From: Argopecten irradians | Lineage: Eukaryota; Mollusca; Bivalvia; Pectinida; Pectinidae | Assembly (NCBI RefSeq): GCF_041381155.1 | Contig: NC_091135.1 | Coordinates: forward strand, 55,441,997-55,505,996 | DNA length: 64,000 nt | Direction: 5' to 3' | Shown: piece by piece, positions 36,852 through 49,659 of the stretch | Position numbering within the stretch: position 1 is the stretch's first letter | Layout of the letters: each line of letters begins with the position of its first letter | The notes under the pieces: generated by a model | What the model was told of the DNA's origin: nothing | The model's input: the letters and a program-made list of their open reading frames with translations, nothing else | The model's database searches: none | Translations under genes and position numbers: made by a program

Positions 36852-38507
36852 TGTTTGGACACTTCCCCGCAACCCAGGGGGTCGGGGTCATGTGACAAAA
36901 GCGTGATGCATTAGTTGGCTTAAAACATACTGTGTGAACAAGGTGGAGCGCATTACACGCATATTCAACTGGGCACGCATCATGGTGATATGGCAGCCAG
37001 TGAACTGGCAGTTGTATGTATGTGTGTGACTGCCTGCGTGCAAGCCTGGCAAAGCAAGTGCTTTGGGGTGTTTGGTGCAGGAGATTGGCCAAGCATCGTC
37101 CTGACGGAGATCACTAGACTAATATTGGGAGGATCCCTTCTAGACAACAAAGGCATGGGACAGTGTCTCTATAAACACAGATATGTGAGAGTGCTCTGGA
37201 GAGTGAATGGCGTATAAATGTGGCATGCATGTAAAGTAAGATGCAAGCAAGATTAAGGATGGACTATATATGCTCTTTGTGAATGAAAGTGGAAAAAAAC
37301 ATTTTGAATACAGAGTAAAATGTGTGCATTTCACTATTAAGCAGAGAATGCTCTGTATTTTAGATTTCAAATGCAAAACTGTAACGTCCCAAGGATTACG
37401 ATGTTGATTTGGATTTTCTATGGTGTACCATTATAATTTTTATCCCAGTTTGTATCACAGCATTTGACAGGATTTGGGATAGTGTTGCAAATGCATTTGG
37501 TAACCAAATCATGTGAATTAGGATGTCCTCCAACTTGTGTACTAGTATGCCACACACTTCTTACTCGAAGCTTTCTCAGTTTAGTGCCCTATATGTCTGA
37601 TGTGGATTTCATTATCCGCAGTACTCTAATGCATGTCTCAAACAATCTGTTTTAGTTGCCTCTTGTCTGTCGTCATGACAAAATCAAATGGGGAATTTCG
37701 TATCCCTGATTAAGAGGCAAACTATACAGTTTCAAGTTGTCAACACCAGACACAAATGCATTTTCCAATTTTTATTCAAATTCTCCAATCAGCATAGTCA
37801 AATGTTGTTGATGTCCTATTTGCAAAGCCATATTAACAAGATACATTGTAATGTCTATTTAGATCATACAGCTTTAAACCTGTACGACAGAGAACTTGGG
37901 TGACTGTTAAGGCCATATTGGCCTCTTGTTGATAACAAAGGTATATTTTAAGGGAAGTAGAAAGTCCTGGTGGCCTGATGCAAAGGGTCTGGAATATTAA
38001 TCCATCTGGTATCCAGGGGATATATTTACAGTGGTGGTCAGTAGATATTGTCTGTGATATGCAGAGTGTAAAACAGATCTTCCAGCTCTGGGCAGTCGGG
38101 TGCAACAGGAACCACGTTTTACATCACTCGATTTTAAGGCGATTTTAAAATAGTTATAAGTGAGAATTTTTTTGTGCTGATATTTTGATAATGTTGTGTT
38201 GTTGGCACATCATTTTGTAAAGCACAGCAGTGGAGATGCAATCATATCTTAACATCAATATTGGTAATTGAACATGTTCAGTTTTTTCCATAAAAGTGAC
38301 ATTCTTTGTGTCAATGTTCTAGTTTTACTAAATGTTTCAACTTGCATGCACTGTGATGATTCTCCACGAAAATCAGATGATTTCAGTCCCTCACTGTGAA
38401 TTGAGTCATCAGAGAAGACTAGTTTCTGCCCTTCATTGTTTATCAGACACTCAAAGATGGGTTTCCACTCATGACCATACCTAGAACATACTGAAGAATT
38501 TGGGAGA
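36852..38507 (+). other. Probable 3' UTR of the Gs-alpha gene
   Basis: Sequence directly after the stop codon without a clear poly(A) signal. TTAAGGCCATATTGGCCTCT near 37909 is a small palindrome like those at dispersed-repeat ends. Open frames of 60-99 codons on either strand here do not resemble proteins. Confidence 0.5.
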
Positions 38508-38510
38508 CCC

Positions 38511-39473
38511 AGACCATGCATCAGACTGTGAAACTGGTTTCCACCCCAGACCATGCATCAGACTGTGAGACAAATTTCCACCCCAGACCATGCATCAGAC
38601 TGTGAGACTAATTTCCACCCCAGACCATGCATCAGACTGCGAGACTGGTTTCCACCCCAGACCATGTATCAGACTGTGAGACTGGTTTCCACCCCAGACC
38701 ATGTATCAGACTACGAGACTAGTTTCCACTCCAGACCATGCATCAGACGTGAGACTAATTTCCACCCCAGACTATGTATGAGACTGGGAGACTGGTTTCC
38801 ACACCAGACCATTTTTCAGACTGGGAGACTGGTTTCCACACCAGACCATGTATCAGATTGCGAGAGTGGTTTCCACCCCAGACCATGTATCGGACTGCAA
38901 GACTGGTTTCCACCCCAGACCATGTATCAGACTGTGAGACTGGTTTCCACCCCAGACCATGTATCAGACTACGAGACTAGTTTCCACTCCAGACCATGCA
39001 TCAGACGTGAGACTAATTTCCACCCCAGACTATGTATGAGACTGGGAGACTGGTTTTCACACCAGACCATGTATCAGATTGCGAGAGTGGTTTCCACCCC
39101 AGACCATGTATCGGACTGCAAGACTGGTTTCCACCCCAGACCATGTATCAGACTACGAGACTAGTTTCCACTCCAGACCATGCATCAGACGCGAGACTGA
39201 TTTCCACCCCAGATCTAGACTATGTATGAGACTGGGAGACTGGTTTCCACACCAGACCATTTTTCAGACTGGGAGACTGGTTTCCACACCAGACCATGTA
39301 TCAGATTGCGAGAGTGGTTTCCACACCAGACCATGTATCAGACTGCAAGACTGGTTTCTACCCCAGACCATGCATCAGACTGTGAGACTAATTTCCACTC
39401 CAGACCATGCATCAGACTGCGGGACTAGTTTCCACCCCAGACCATGTATCAGACTGCGAGACTGGTTTCCACC
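38511..39473. repeat. Minisatellite array 5, 37 bp unit, about 26 copies
   Basis: Units contain CAGACCATGTATCAGACTGT and GAGACTGGTTTCCACCC. Several-unit blocks recur with the same variant order: ACTACGAGACTAGTTTCC occurs near 38710, 38970 and 39152, each followed by a GCATCAGACG unit. All + frames are partly open because of the repeat. Confidence 0.95.
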
Positions 39474-41060
39474 GTTGACTGTCATTGTGGCTTGTTATTG
39501 TGTTATCCATGTATGCATGTAAACCATTAATATATTTACTCCAAATCCTAGTGGAATCTCAATACTGGTGTAGAGGTTTCTCATCCTAAACATGTAATAT
39601 GCTGTTATAGGATCAGCAACTTTTTTGTTTGTTAAGTTCGATTAAATGTACAGTCAATGGGATCAGGAAACAGTTTCCATGGTGAGTCCACACCTACCAC
39701 TAGAAATGGTTGTTAGATAGGACTGGGGTTGTTTGTGCGTGATCAAAAGCTTGTAGGAAATTTTGGCTTCTGTTTTTAGGATGTCAAGCAAATAAACAGT
39801 TATGCTATGGTGTCTTGCTGAAGGACACTTGAGCATTGTCCAATGTTTTATGGTAAGATCTGTGGACGTAGTGGTTTTTACTGGTAACATCAAGGTACAT
39901 GGTCTCATAGATTTATAAGATTTTCAGGTATAACACTCGTACTACTCTATCATAAGGAAACGGTTAAGGTCAGAAAGTCTATTGTGAATCACTTGGTTTG
40001 AAATGCAATTATTTATTTTTGACAGTATGATTTCCAAAGATAATAATGTACAAATTTTGAATGATGAAAAGTATACAATGCAATGTATCCTTTTACATAT
40101 GCTGCAGAGAGTGGTGAAAAAGCTTGGATTTCACATGATGCATTCACTTGAAAACATATCTCAATAAAAATGTGATTCATTGTAGTTTGTTGAACTTCTA
40201 GCACCCAATGACTTTAGGGAAAACAACACAAAATCACAACTCCACATGAATTTGAATTTCTCTCTATTTCATGATAATGTTTGTAGTTCAGTGTAAGAAC
40301 AATAAATTTGATGTTATGAAGACAAATCATTTTATATGTATGTTTTTTTTTGTGTGGATAACTAGGGACCATAAAAGAATCCCGTGTAATTCTACTAGAT
40401 AATGAGGGAACGATAAGTGGAGATGGTATTTTTTAGGTCAACCAACATTTAGTCATGTTCTGTCAGTCATTGTGCGCTCTGTATATATTAACTTTGACAT
40501 CTTTTTAACTATTCCAATTTTAACGTGGGATTTCTACCTGAAACTTTCCTGATATCGTCCATCAATGGTTCAGACTGCATGCTGCTTCATCATGATAGGA
40601 ACTTTTTACCTGGCAATTGAATATGAGACATAATCATACCACAGTTTTGTGTTGATCAACTTGTACTAGTATAGTTTAGTTGGCTAGGAGTTACCCTTGT
40701 TTGGATGCTGACCATGTTCAAATAGGTTTATAGGCTTGTTTGAAATCAAATATTTCTGCTAAAAGTAACATCACAATTGAAACCTTTCTGAAATGGTTCT
40801 ACATATATATATATAATCCTGTGCATTTCTTCAGCTGTAGCCATCCCTTCCCAGTATCCACTCTTGGAACTTAGAATTTAGCACGTTATAGCTATTTTAT
40901 GTTGTTGATTTCATTATTTTGTTTTCGTTATTATTACTTTTTTTCTGGCATTTTACCATATACTGGTATCATCATTATACTATTTTAAAGTAATTGGTTA
41001 TTTGGAAGTGAACAAAACTTCTTCAATGACCATCAGTTTCCACCCAGGAACATATTTAAT
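39474..41060 (+). other. 3' flank between arrays 5 and 6, with poly(A) signal candidates
   Basis: AT-rich and unique. AATAAA occurs at 39791, 40163 and 40301. The one at 40163 is followed by a GT-rich stretch (TGTGATTCATTGTAGTTTGT), a good cleavage context. No gene. Confidence 0.6.
40163..40168 (+). promoter_or_regulatory. Candidate poly(A) signal AATAAA for the Gs-alpha transcript
   Basis: AATAAA with a GT-rich downstream stretch 3.3 kb after the stop codon. Alternatives are 39791, 40301 and 43822. Which one is used cannot be decided from sequence. Confidence 0.4.
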
Positions 41061-42403
41061 GTACAGTACTAGACAAAACAGAGTGCAGATCACTCTAACA
41101 AAGGGGACATACTCGAATATTTAAGGTACAGTACTAGACAAAACAGAGTGCAGATCACTCTAACAAAGGGGACATACTCGAATAACAAGGTACAGTACTA
41201 GACAAAACAGAGTGCAGATCACTAACAAAGGGGACATACTCGAATAACAAGGTACAGTACTAGACAAAACAGAGTGCAGATCACTCTAACAAAGGGGACA
41301 CTACTCGAATAACAAGGTACAGTACTAGACAAAACAGAGTGCAGATCACTCTAACAAAGGGACATACTCGAATAACAAGGTACAGTACTAGACAAAACAG
41401 AGTGCAGATCACTCTAACAAAGGGGACATACTCGAATACAAGGTACAGTACTAGACAAAACTCTAACAAAGGGGACATACTCGAATAACAAGGTACAGTA
41501 CTAGACAAAACAGAGTGCAGATCACTCTAACAAAGGGGACATACTCGAATAACAAGGTACTACTAGACAAAACAGAGTGCAGATCACTCTAACAAAGGGG
41601 ACATAGTAACAAAACAGTGCAGACTAAAAACAAGTACAGTATCAGTGCAGATCACTAACAAAGGGGACATACTCGAATAACAAGGTACAGTACTAGACAA
41701 AACAGAGTGCAGATCACTCTAACAAAGGGGACATACTCGAATAACAAGGTACAGTACTAGACAAAACAGAGTGCAGATCACTCTAACAAAGGGGACATAC
41801 TCGAATAACAAGGTACAGTACTAGACAAAACAGAGTGCAGATCACTCTAACAAAGGGGACATACTCGAATAACAAGGTACAGTACTAGACAAAACAGAGT
41901 GCAGATCACTCTAACAAAGGGGACATACTCGAATAACAAGGTACAGTACTAGACAAAACAGAGTGCAGATCACTAACAAAGGGGACATACTCGAATAACA
42001 AGGTACAGTACTAGACAAAACAGAGTGCAGAGTGCAGATCACTCTAACAAAAGGTCAGACATACTCGAATAACAAGGTACAGTACTAGACAAAACAGAGT
42101 GCAGATCACTCTAACAAAGGGGACATACTCGAATAACAAGGTACAGTACTAGACAAAACAGAGTGCAGATCACTCTAACAAAGGGGACATACTCGAATAA
42201 CAAGGTACAGTACTAGACAAAACAGAGTGCAGATCACTCTAACAAAGGGGACATACTCGAATAACAAGGTACAGTACTAGACAAAACAGAGTGCAGATCA
42301 CTCTAACAAAGGGGACATACTCGAATAACAAGGTACAGTACTAGACAAAACAGAGTGCAGATCACTCTAACAAAGGGGACATACTCGAATAACAAGGTAC
42401 AGT
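41061..42403. repeat. Minisatellite array 6, 64 bp unit, about 21 copies, highly homogeneous
   Basis: Units contain GGTACAGTACTAGACAAAAC, AGAGTGCAGATCACTC and TAACAAAGGGGACATACTCG. Most units are identical, suggesting recent expansion. Exceptions are a scrambled stretch at about 41590-41660, units lacking CTC in CACTCTAAC, and a duplicated AGAGTGC near 42027. Confidence 0.97.
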
Positions 42404-43893
42404 GAAAATTCAATATGATATCTGATTGAGTAAAAACTTTAGAATGAAAACCTAAGCAAGACTAAATGACAAAATCTTAAGTGTATGTACCTGTTCTTTT
42501 TTCTGATGGGTGTGCTTTGGTGTAGAGCGGTGCCTTTCCAGGTTGAATATGGTATACAATTAATTCTGAAACTCTAGGTGCGATGTTACAATAAGATGTT
42601 GTTAGGATCATTTGTAAGTTTAAGCTCACCTGGTCCAAAGGACCTCTTGGATTTTGAGAGGTATGTTCTTAATATATTTTATTTATATTAAAGATACCAG
42701 ACATTCTTCTAATGTTTTCACCTACAGTGTGTCAACTTAATGCAAGCCTTTTCAGCTTTGGCTGTAGTGTGGATACCTTATATGGACTCCCAAATTGGAT
42801 TGGTTGATTTCAAACAGACTTGGTCTTATTTTATATTACATAATGTGTCTGTAATTATCTGGTGACTTCTACACACTACTGTTGTGTTTCTAGTGTAATA
42901 TGATCCGGAGTGTCCATTGATTGTGCTGTGTAGATATTGCGATGTTAGACCAATGTCATCAGGAATTGACAGTGATAGCACTAAAGAATGGCAGCCTCCA
43001 TTGGATTAGATTGCAGTAGATTATTCTTATAAAATTTGTCAACACATAGATTTTTGGATTTAGGGGATAAAACATTACTTCAGCTTGTGTACATTTCATA
43101 TGAGATTTTGTGGATTTAGTCTTTCTAAGTTTTGATTTTTGCTCATATAGTGTAGCGAAAAGAAAAACTGCTGCAGACTCAGTTCTGAGCTTCTTTGAAA
43201 TGGCAACATATTTCAGATCTTGTATATTGTGTTGAGCTAGGTCTGAGGAGCTGAAATCTGTCATCAGTAAACCTCTGATGATCCCTATTGTCATTATGTT
43301 ATCATTTTAATTGTTATGAAATCCAAGATGTAACAAGAGATGGTTTTACAGTCGTGTCTGTAGAATATTGCTATTAACAGCTGGAAGACTTAATGGTGAT
43401 GAATTTGTAACTGTTCGCACTTCACTTGTACAGTTGTGATGACTGTGTTGGCCCACAGGGCCTGTGTCAGTTGCTATATGAAGTGGAAACATTTTTAAAT
43501 ATTAGCTGTCCCCAGTTTTACTTGTACAGAAACATTTGCAATCTTTATTCAGACAAAAAAATCATGCACAAATATATTGAATCCATTGTAGCAGGTATCT
43601 TAAGACAGTGTGAGTGTAAAAACAAAACCATTGATTTCATTGAGACTGTAACCATGTTGCTGGCCTCTGCGGACTATCAGATGTGCTGGATAGTATCTGA
43701 TAGGGTCACAGAAGGGCTGTATTTATTTGTTTGTTAATCGCACATCATCTGGCTGTACATCTTAGTTGAAATTTGAAACTTTGAATATGCTTGATTGCAT
43801 TATCATGCCAGCAGATTTATAAATAAAAAATATGAAACTTAACAATGTGTGCTTTTCATTATTTACACGAAACACTTGATAAATAAACAGCTT
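42404..43893 (+). other. 3' flank after array 6
   Basis: Unique AT-rich sequence. TAAGCTCACCTGGTCCAAAG near 42620 resembles dispersed-repeat ends. A 103-codon + frame (43426-43737) matches no family I recognise and is probably chance. AATAAA at 43822 followed by TGTGTGCTTTTC could be a distal poly(A) site. Confidence 0.5.
43822..43827 (+). promoter_or_regulatory. Candidate distal poly(A) signal AATAAA
   Basis: AATAAA followed about 20 bp later by GT-rich TGTGTGCTTTTC. If used by the Gs transcript, the 3' UTR would be about 7 kb and include arrays 5 and 6. Confidence 0.3.
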
Positions 43894-44059
43894 AATACGG
43901 GAGTTTCGAGATCACAAAAAGACGTGGGTAAAGTGCATTTTACCGTTGATTAGTCCCACCTTTCAATGATTATGATGTCATAATCACCTGAAGGTGGGAC
44001 TAATCGATGGTAAATTGTACATTACCCACATCATTTTGGGATCTCGAAACTCTCGTATT
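43894..44059. mobile_element. Palindromic miniature element (166 bp)
   Basis: AATACGGGAGTTTCGAGATC at the left pairs with GATCTCGAAACTCTCGTATT at the right. Pairing continues through GACGTGGGTAA against TTACCCACATC and GATTAGTCCCACCTT against AAGGTGGGACTAATC. Arms of about 70 bp surround a short centre, typical of a fold-back MITE. Confidence 0.92.
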
Positions 44060-44802
44060 GAGACACATTCAGTGTTAGGTCTGATTTTCAACTTTATAGT
44101 AAAATGTGTCTTAGCCCATGTCTGAGGTGACTGACTTTGTCCCTTATACCTGAATTGTTTATTTTGTAAATGATCTACCATTTTCATCTGAACTCAGGGT
44201 CACAAAGGGCAGTTAATATGATAGATTTCTGAAACTTCTTCCCAGTCCAGTGAGCAAACTCCTCTTTAGTCAACATAGCACTTTTTTGTTGGCAATAAAG
44301 TTTGATGAAATGAATCGCTTTACTATTGATCAAGGATATGGTCAGAGTAGGTTTCTGTTCGATAACTAAAAATCCCAGAGATATGCAGTGATATGTCTGT
44401 GACATGCTGGAATGAAAAGTAACAATTTATTTTGAATAAGATTATGAAAATTTATTGAAATGAATTCAGTCAAGCTTAGGTTCATAGGGGTAAAATATGT
44501 TGAAAAAGAAATTCATTCATTAAAGCAATACAAGAAACCATATAGGTTTGATATATTTTGTATGTAGCATGATGTTAACATGGGTAAACAAGTAAATAGT
44601 GGACCAATTTGGTCCCAGTTTCTCAGTATTGGAATATTGACTGACCAGTAGTAACAAAAGGAGACTTATTTTAGAAATCATGATAAAGGGGAAAGATTCA
44701 CGAGTATCATTGAAATCAACATTGACAAATACAGTTGCATGTTGTGTATAAGAATGGTATGCAGAGGGAGTATATTACCTTCCTGGAAAATGACCATTCT
44801 TG
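44060..44802. other. Intergenic DNA between two miniature elements
   Basis: AT-rich, without recognisable genes or repeats. Confidence 0.6.
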
Positions 44803-45029
44803 GGCCAAAAAAATAACATGTCTGGTTAAGGTTACCCGACCAACCCTAATTTTTTACCCCACTTTTCTACGAAAACAAAATTAAAAGTTGGGATTTCGAT
44901 CTCGGACTCCGGTTCCGGCTATTATTTAAGAATGAAAGACACTAAAAAAATCCTCCCAACCTATATAGCTACCTACCCTATTTTTTGTTGCTAATGTAAC
45001 CCTAAACAGACATATTTATTTTTTTGGCC
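44803..45029. mobile_element. Miniature TIR element (227 bp)
   Basis: GGCCAAAAAAATAACATGTC then TGGTTAAGGTTAC at the left mirrors GTAACCCTAAACAGACATAT then TTATTTTTTTGGCC at the right. The TIR is about 33 bp with a few mismatches. The interior has no coding capacity. Confidence 0.9.
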
Positions 45030-46494
45030 TTATGAAAGATCTGTTAAAATTACACTAATAAAACAACTATAACCGATCAATCAAATTTAGAACTGCATAT
45101 TAGCATTAATAAGAAAGCCAATGATTAATTTGAAAAAATATAAAGATCAAGAAGAAAAAAAATCATGTTCATTCACGTTTTCTTGACACAACCAAGTCAA
45201 CTGGCACCTGCTGCTGAGATAAGAGTGGAAGAGTTTTCTCCCCTGATCCATGAACTCGCTGATTACCATACAGCTATATATATAGTTACTAGTTGAAATA
45301 GAGTATCGATGCGCATTATTAATTTGATTGAAACATACATATTTTTTTTCTTTTCTAAGCGTAACTCTAAACAGAACAGTAGTGCGAGTTTTTTTTTCTA
45401 CTTGCAGGTAAGATATTTGATTTAAAATAGTATACACTTCAAATTACATCTGCTTTATTTCCAAACGTACACGGTAGGTCAACATATTAAATTTGTTGTC
45501 TGTTTCTTCTTATATTTCGCCTGAGATATATGAAATCGTCTATGAAGACATAAAAAATTGCTATTTGAAAGACATGATCAAACAGAAAGTAAACATATAC
45601 GTTTCTGGATAATATATAGGTCCACTACATATAGTCTTCGTACAAATGTACTCTGTTCTCATCCTCCATCTTTATAAGCCTAGTTATATCACGTGGACAT
45701 ATTGATTATCTATACTATACTGCAACGTTATTTTCAAAATAGAATCTACCAGGTTTGTACGGTTTAACTGTTGTTTTTTTAAAGGTTTAGAATGTCGTTG
45801 CTCTTTTTATATATTTAGTTGCTATGTTGTTCAGTTGACATCTAGATCTAGTCCCGAACTTCTGAGTTGTGAGTTCGAACCCTCAAAGTGCAGTTGCAAA
45901 TTTATACTTGCCGTATATTGATGTTTTTTTCGGAGAACTATTTGGGTTTTTCCGTCTCCAAAACCAAATGTTAACAACAAATGTGTGTACAGAATAGATC
46001 TAATGTTACATGTAGCACGCCTTTATTGATGTCCCTGATTGACAGATAATCGGTCCATGATCCCTGACTAGTATTATCGTCGTTTTACATTTAATTTCTA
46101 GCTTAATAGAATTCTGTGTTATTAACATTATAAATGTTTATGTGTATTCGAAAGCAACGTCCATTCTGACTCCCTTATCACACGTAAAGATATTGAAGAA
46201 GAGTGATCCAAGGGAAGCAACTCCTACAGGCCGGACTAAACGATAGACCACACACTGACGAAGCACAGCCTTACGCGTTGTGTTACCCCGACTCCCGAGA
46301 AGGTGTTACCTGTTGACCACATGAAACAGATTTTTTTTTTTAAATAGGTACCATGTCTTTATTTAGCTTTTTATCACTTGTATCAAGGACACATAGAATT
46401 CTAATTAAAAGTAAATGTTTCCTTGGCAACAACTAAATAGTGATAAACACTAGAAATAAGTTATTTGTCGTCTATAACTTACTACAAGATGGGG
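45030..46494. other. Intergenic DNA
   Basis: Unique AT-rich sequence with a few homopolymer T runs (near 45340, 45390 and 46330). No gene, RNA or element is recognised. Confidence 0.6.
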
Positions 46495-46897
46495 TTAAAG
46501 GGCCACTACCTTTCCGAAACGGCTTTTAATTTTTAAAATAGAAATGTAAAACGAGATCAATAATTTTGTAGAGTCGCAAAAGTTATTAACTATACTTTTA
46601 CTAGCACACTTATCATCACCTTCAGAATTGTTTAATTAGAATAAATAAAATGTTAATTTTCATAATGCGGGTCGTTTTATGTTTCCCGCCGTCGTCCTAA
46701 ATGCCGCGCGGTAGTTGACTATCACTGCGCCAGACGGCAAAACAGCGAAATGAATCTGTTATCGTACATTAGACAGGAAATCTTGCATATGTTTGGTGTT
46801 GTAACCTCATCTTAAGCCATCGATATATATTTTCTTTTGTTATTAATGTTTTTAAGAAACCTTTAAATTTTGCTCCGGAAAGGTAGTGGGCCTTTAA
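46495..46897 (+). mobile_element. TTAA/TIR miniature element, family B, copy 2 (complete, 403 bp)
   Basis: The left end TTAAAGGGCCACTACCTTTC and right end GAAAGGTAGTGGGCCTTTAA are inverted repeats of about 24 bp, with TTAA at each edge. The interior shares at least six blocks with the inverted copy at 10155-11110. Non-coding. Confidence 0.93.
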
Positions 46898-49659
46898 GTG
46901 ATTATAAATATAATATTTATCCATGTCTTGACATTCTTTCTGAATTTACATTAAAATGACAAAAGAACAGAAAGTAATTAAATCCTATGTTTCTAAAAAT
47001 CATTTTAACATGTGGTATATTATGCTAGATTTTTGCACCACATTTTGACAATGATATTATTCAGAAAGTAGGTTTTGTTGTGTTGTGATAAAAGTAACTT
47101 ACATTTGTGTTCATTTCAATACTAAAAAACAATATTTGACTCATTACATAAATCATACATTTGTATACGAAATTCACACTAATAATAAAGATCACCCCAT
47201 GTGACAATTCAGAAACTTGAATCGCAAGACGAATAACCTGTCTTTGTAAACCTTTGAACTGAGAGAAATGTCACAAGAACCAAGTGGGCTTTATACACAG
47301 GTCAAATTTCTGACACCATGTTGCTAAATGAAGCTTTTAAGTCTTGACTACCAATTTAAGTTATTGAAATGAAGCTTTCAATATTTAGTTTCCAAGGAAA
47401 TTCAGGGGCATGGGTTAAAATATTATTCAAGCATTGATATAACTCATATAAAATACTTTATAGCTAAAACAAATAGCATGTCTTTGTTCATATTAGGAAA
47501 TAAGAATGCCTAGATATATAAATTGGTTCATATGGCTTTTTCAAAAGATTGTGGCCAAATGGCGTTCATGTCTATGATGGAGACTGGAGATAATAAAAGG
47601 GCCATGCCTTATATAGCTACTTGGCCACCATGACGCAGTACAGTTCCACTTCACCTACGTCGGTAAGTTCTGAGCTTTTAGTAGGGCTTACAGTAAAAAC
47701 GTAAATGTTTGTAAAAGGTCTGTACCAATGGAGACCAGGTGTGACTCTCAACACTCACCCGTATAGTACAGCTACTGATTAAATCAGATAGGTAAGTTTT
47801 AATGTAAGGTCATAGGTCTTATATCATTGTGTCACATTGGCATCTAAAGAAACATTTAACAAAAACTTCTTCTCATTAACCAAAACACACAGAAGCCTTT
47901 ATTGGGATATGAGACATGCTGATGTAAAAGTTTAGGTATTCAACAGCAACATATAACCATCATATAGGGAATATTTTGGTTTGTCAGCTCGTTGGTCCAG
48001 TCTCGTTTTTGAAAGCTGGTGTGAATAGTGATCAAAAGTATGAATGACCTTGACCTTCAAATGTGCTATAATGTTACAAAACTTCAATATATATTAATCA
48101 ATTTAATATATCCTTTAGTTTCATTATTCATAAATCTTAAACAAGCTGTAAAATCAGGTTAATGAATTCCTAAATATTGAATATCACTGATATTAAACAA
48201 TTTTCATATAATTTGATTTTCTTTGATAAAATATTTCAATGCCATTACTGCATTAATAGCTAGATGATATATCAAAACTTCATAGGTAATATAACAGAAC
48301 ATGGGGATTGGTGTTTTTTTTAAAGGTTTGCCATTATATCAATAGAATGGGAGATTTTAAATTGGATCTGGAAAGGTAGCTCAAATATTACAGATGATCA
48401 GATACTAAATAAATATTGAGGAGCAAAATAAAAAAGAAGAAGTTTTTAAACAATTTTGAATTAAAAAGAATTGTAACAGGTAAATATAGTAGAAATTAAA
48501 ATCCAAGTTAAATTAAGAAATAGCTAAACTGTGTTGTCATTTAATGTAATAAAGTCTATAACTGTATGTCCAAAGGAGCAATTTGTATTTCAGGTTTAAT
48601 CAGTTGGCTGTTAAGCTATTGAGATGGGTACAGCCTTGCTCTGTAAATAAAGTTTCATTAGAAAACACAGAGAGTCTTTCAGGCCATTTGTAGATTACTT
48701 TAAACGTTTTATGTGTCAATGCTTTATGCCAGAGTTAAAAGAGATAGTGGAGTACTCCGTTGAATGACCTTCTCTTATACAGCGGAATGAAAAACTCCCT
48801 AAATTACAGCCTTTGTGTTACTGTATATTATATTAAAGCTAGTGACGGCCAGTATTTCTGTGTATATAAATGTATATGAATAAAATTTCGCAGGTTGAAT
48901 TAGAATTGTTGAAAAAATTCTTCGGGGTGATTTGGCCTGACTAGTTTCATGTCAGTCAGTGTACCTGGTAAATGTGTGGTAATGTCTTAGTTGTTACTTT
49001 TACAGGTAATTACTATTAAACGATCAGGTGTCAGGTAAACTAGGTAATGTCTAAGTTGTTACCTAAACAGGACGTTGTCTTGTATGATATTTAAATTTCC
49101 CAACAGAAGGGTAAAACACTGATTACGTAAAAATCTGTGGAGAGTACATATTAAATACATGATACGTCAACGAAGGTAACACAGGACCAAGGCAATGTAT
49201 AGCCGTATAGAACAAACACACCGATTGAATTTCCATCGAGGAGCAGGAAACAAAGATAAACAAAAGAGACAATTCAAATATTTTGATTTCAATGTCTATA
49301 CGCTGTGATATGAAGGAGCTTTGGTATTTATGTGTGGAATCAAAATAGTGCTTGTTCAATTATAAGGCTGTACCTTTAATATTGATGTTCAATATTTTCA
49401 TTAAATAGCTGGAGTGTTTCTTACTGAGACCACAATGTACCTCGGCTAACAACAAAGATGTCACTTATCAGTTTCCGACTGAAGATTTAAGGCAATACAT
49501 AAGAAGGCAATCAATGATTGGACGCTGAGTGGACTTAATTAATGACTTGTTGATGGTTTCTGCTGTAAAAAACCCTGAATGAAGTAATAACCACTGGAGT
49601 GTTGAGGAAGACATGAGTACAGGAGATTCAAGTGCAGATCTAAAGGATAACGAAAGCTT
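46898..49659. other. Intergenic DNA, with one speculative first exon
   Basis: AT-rich. GCCACCATGACGCAG at 47624 starts an 11-codon frame that ends at a consensus donor GTAAGT (47663). Near 48970-49070 GGTAATGTCT(T/A)AGTTGTTAC is duplicated. The rest has no recognised feature. Confidence 0.5.
47630..47662 (+). other. Speculative first coding exon or leader of an unknown gene
   Basis: The ATG has an ideal context (GCCACC before it). The frame MTQYSSTSPTS ends exactly at GTAAGT. TTATATAG lies only 20 bp upstream of the ATG, so if it is a TATA box, transcription would begin after the ATG and this would be a non-coding leader. No downstream exon was recognised in the remaining 16 kb. It could well be chance. 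Confidence 0.2.

Noticed and set aside
43426..43737. 103-codon plus-strand frame as a small protein gene
   Set aside because: No recognised family, AT-rich chance-like composition, and it lies in the likely 3' flank of the Gs gene.
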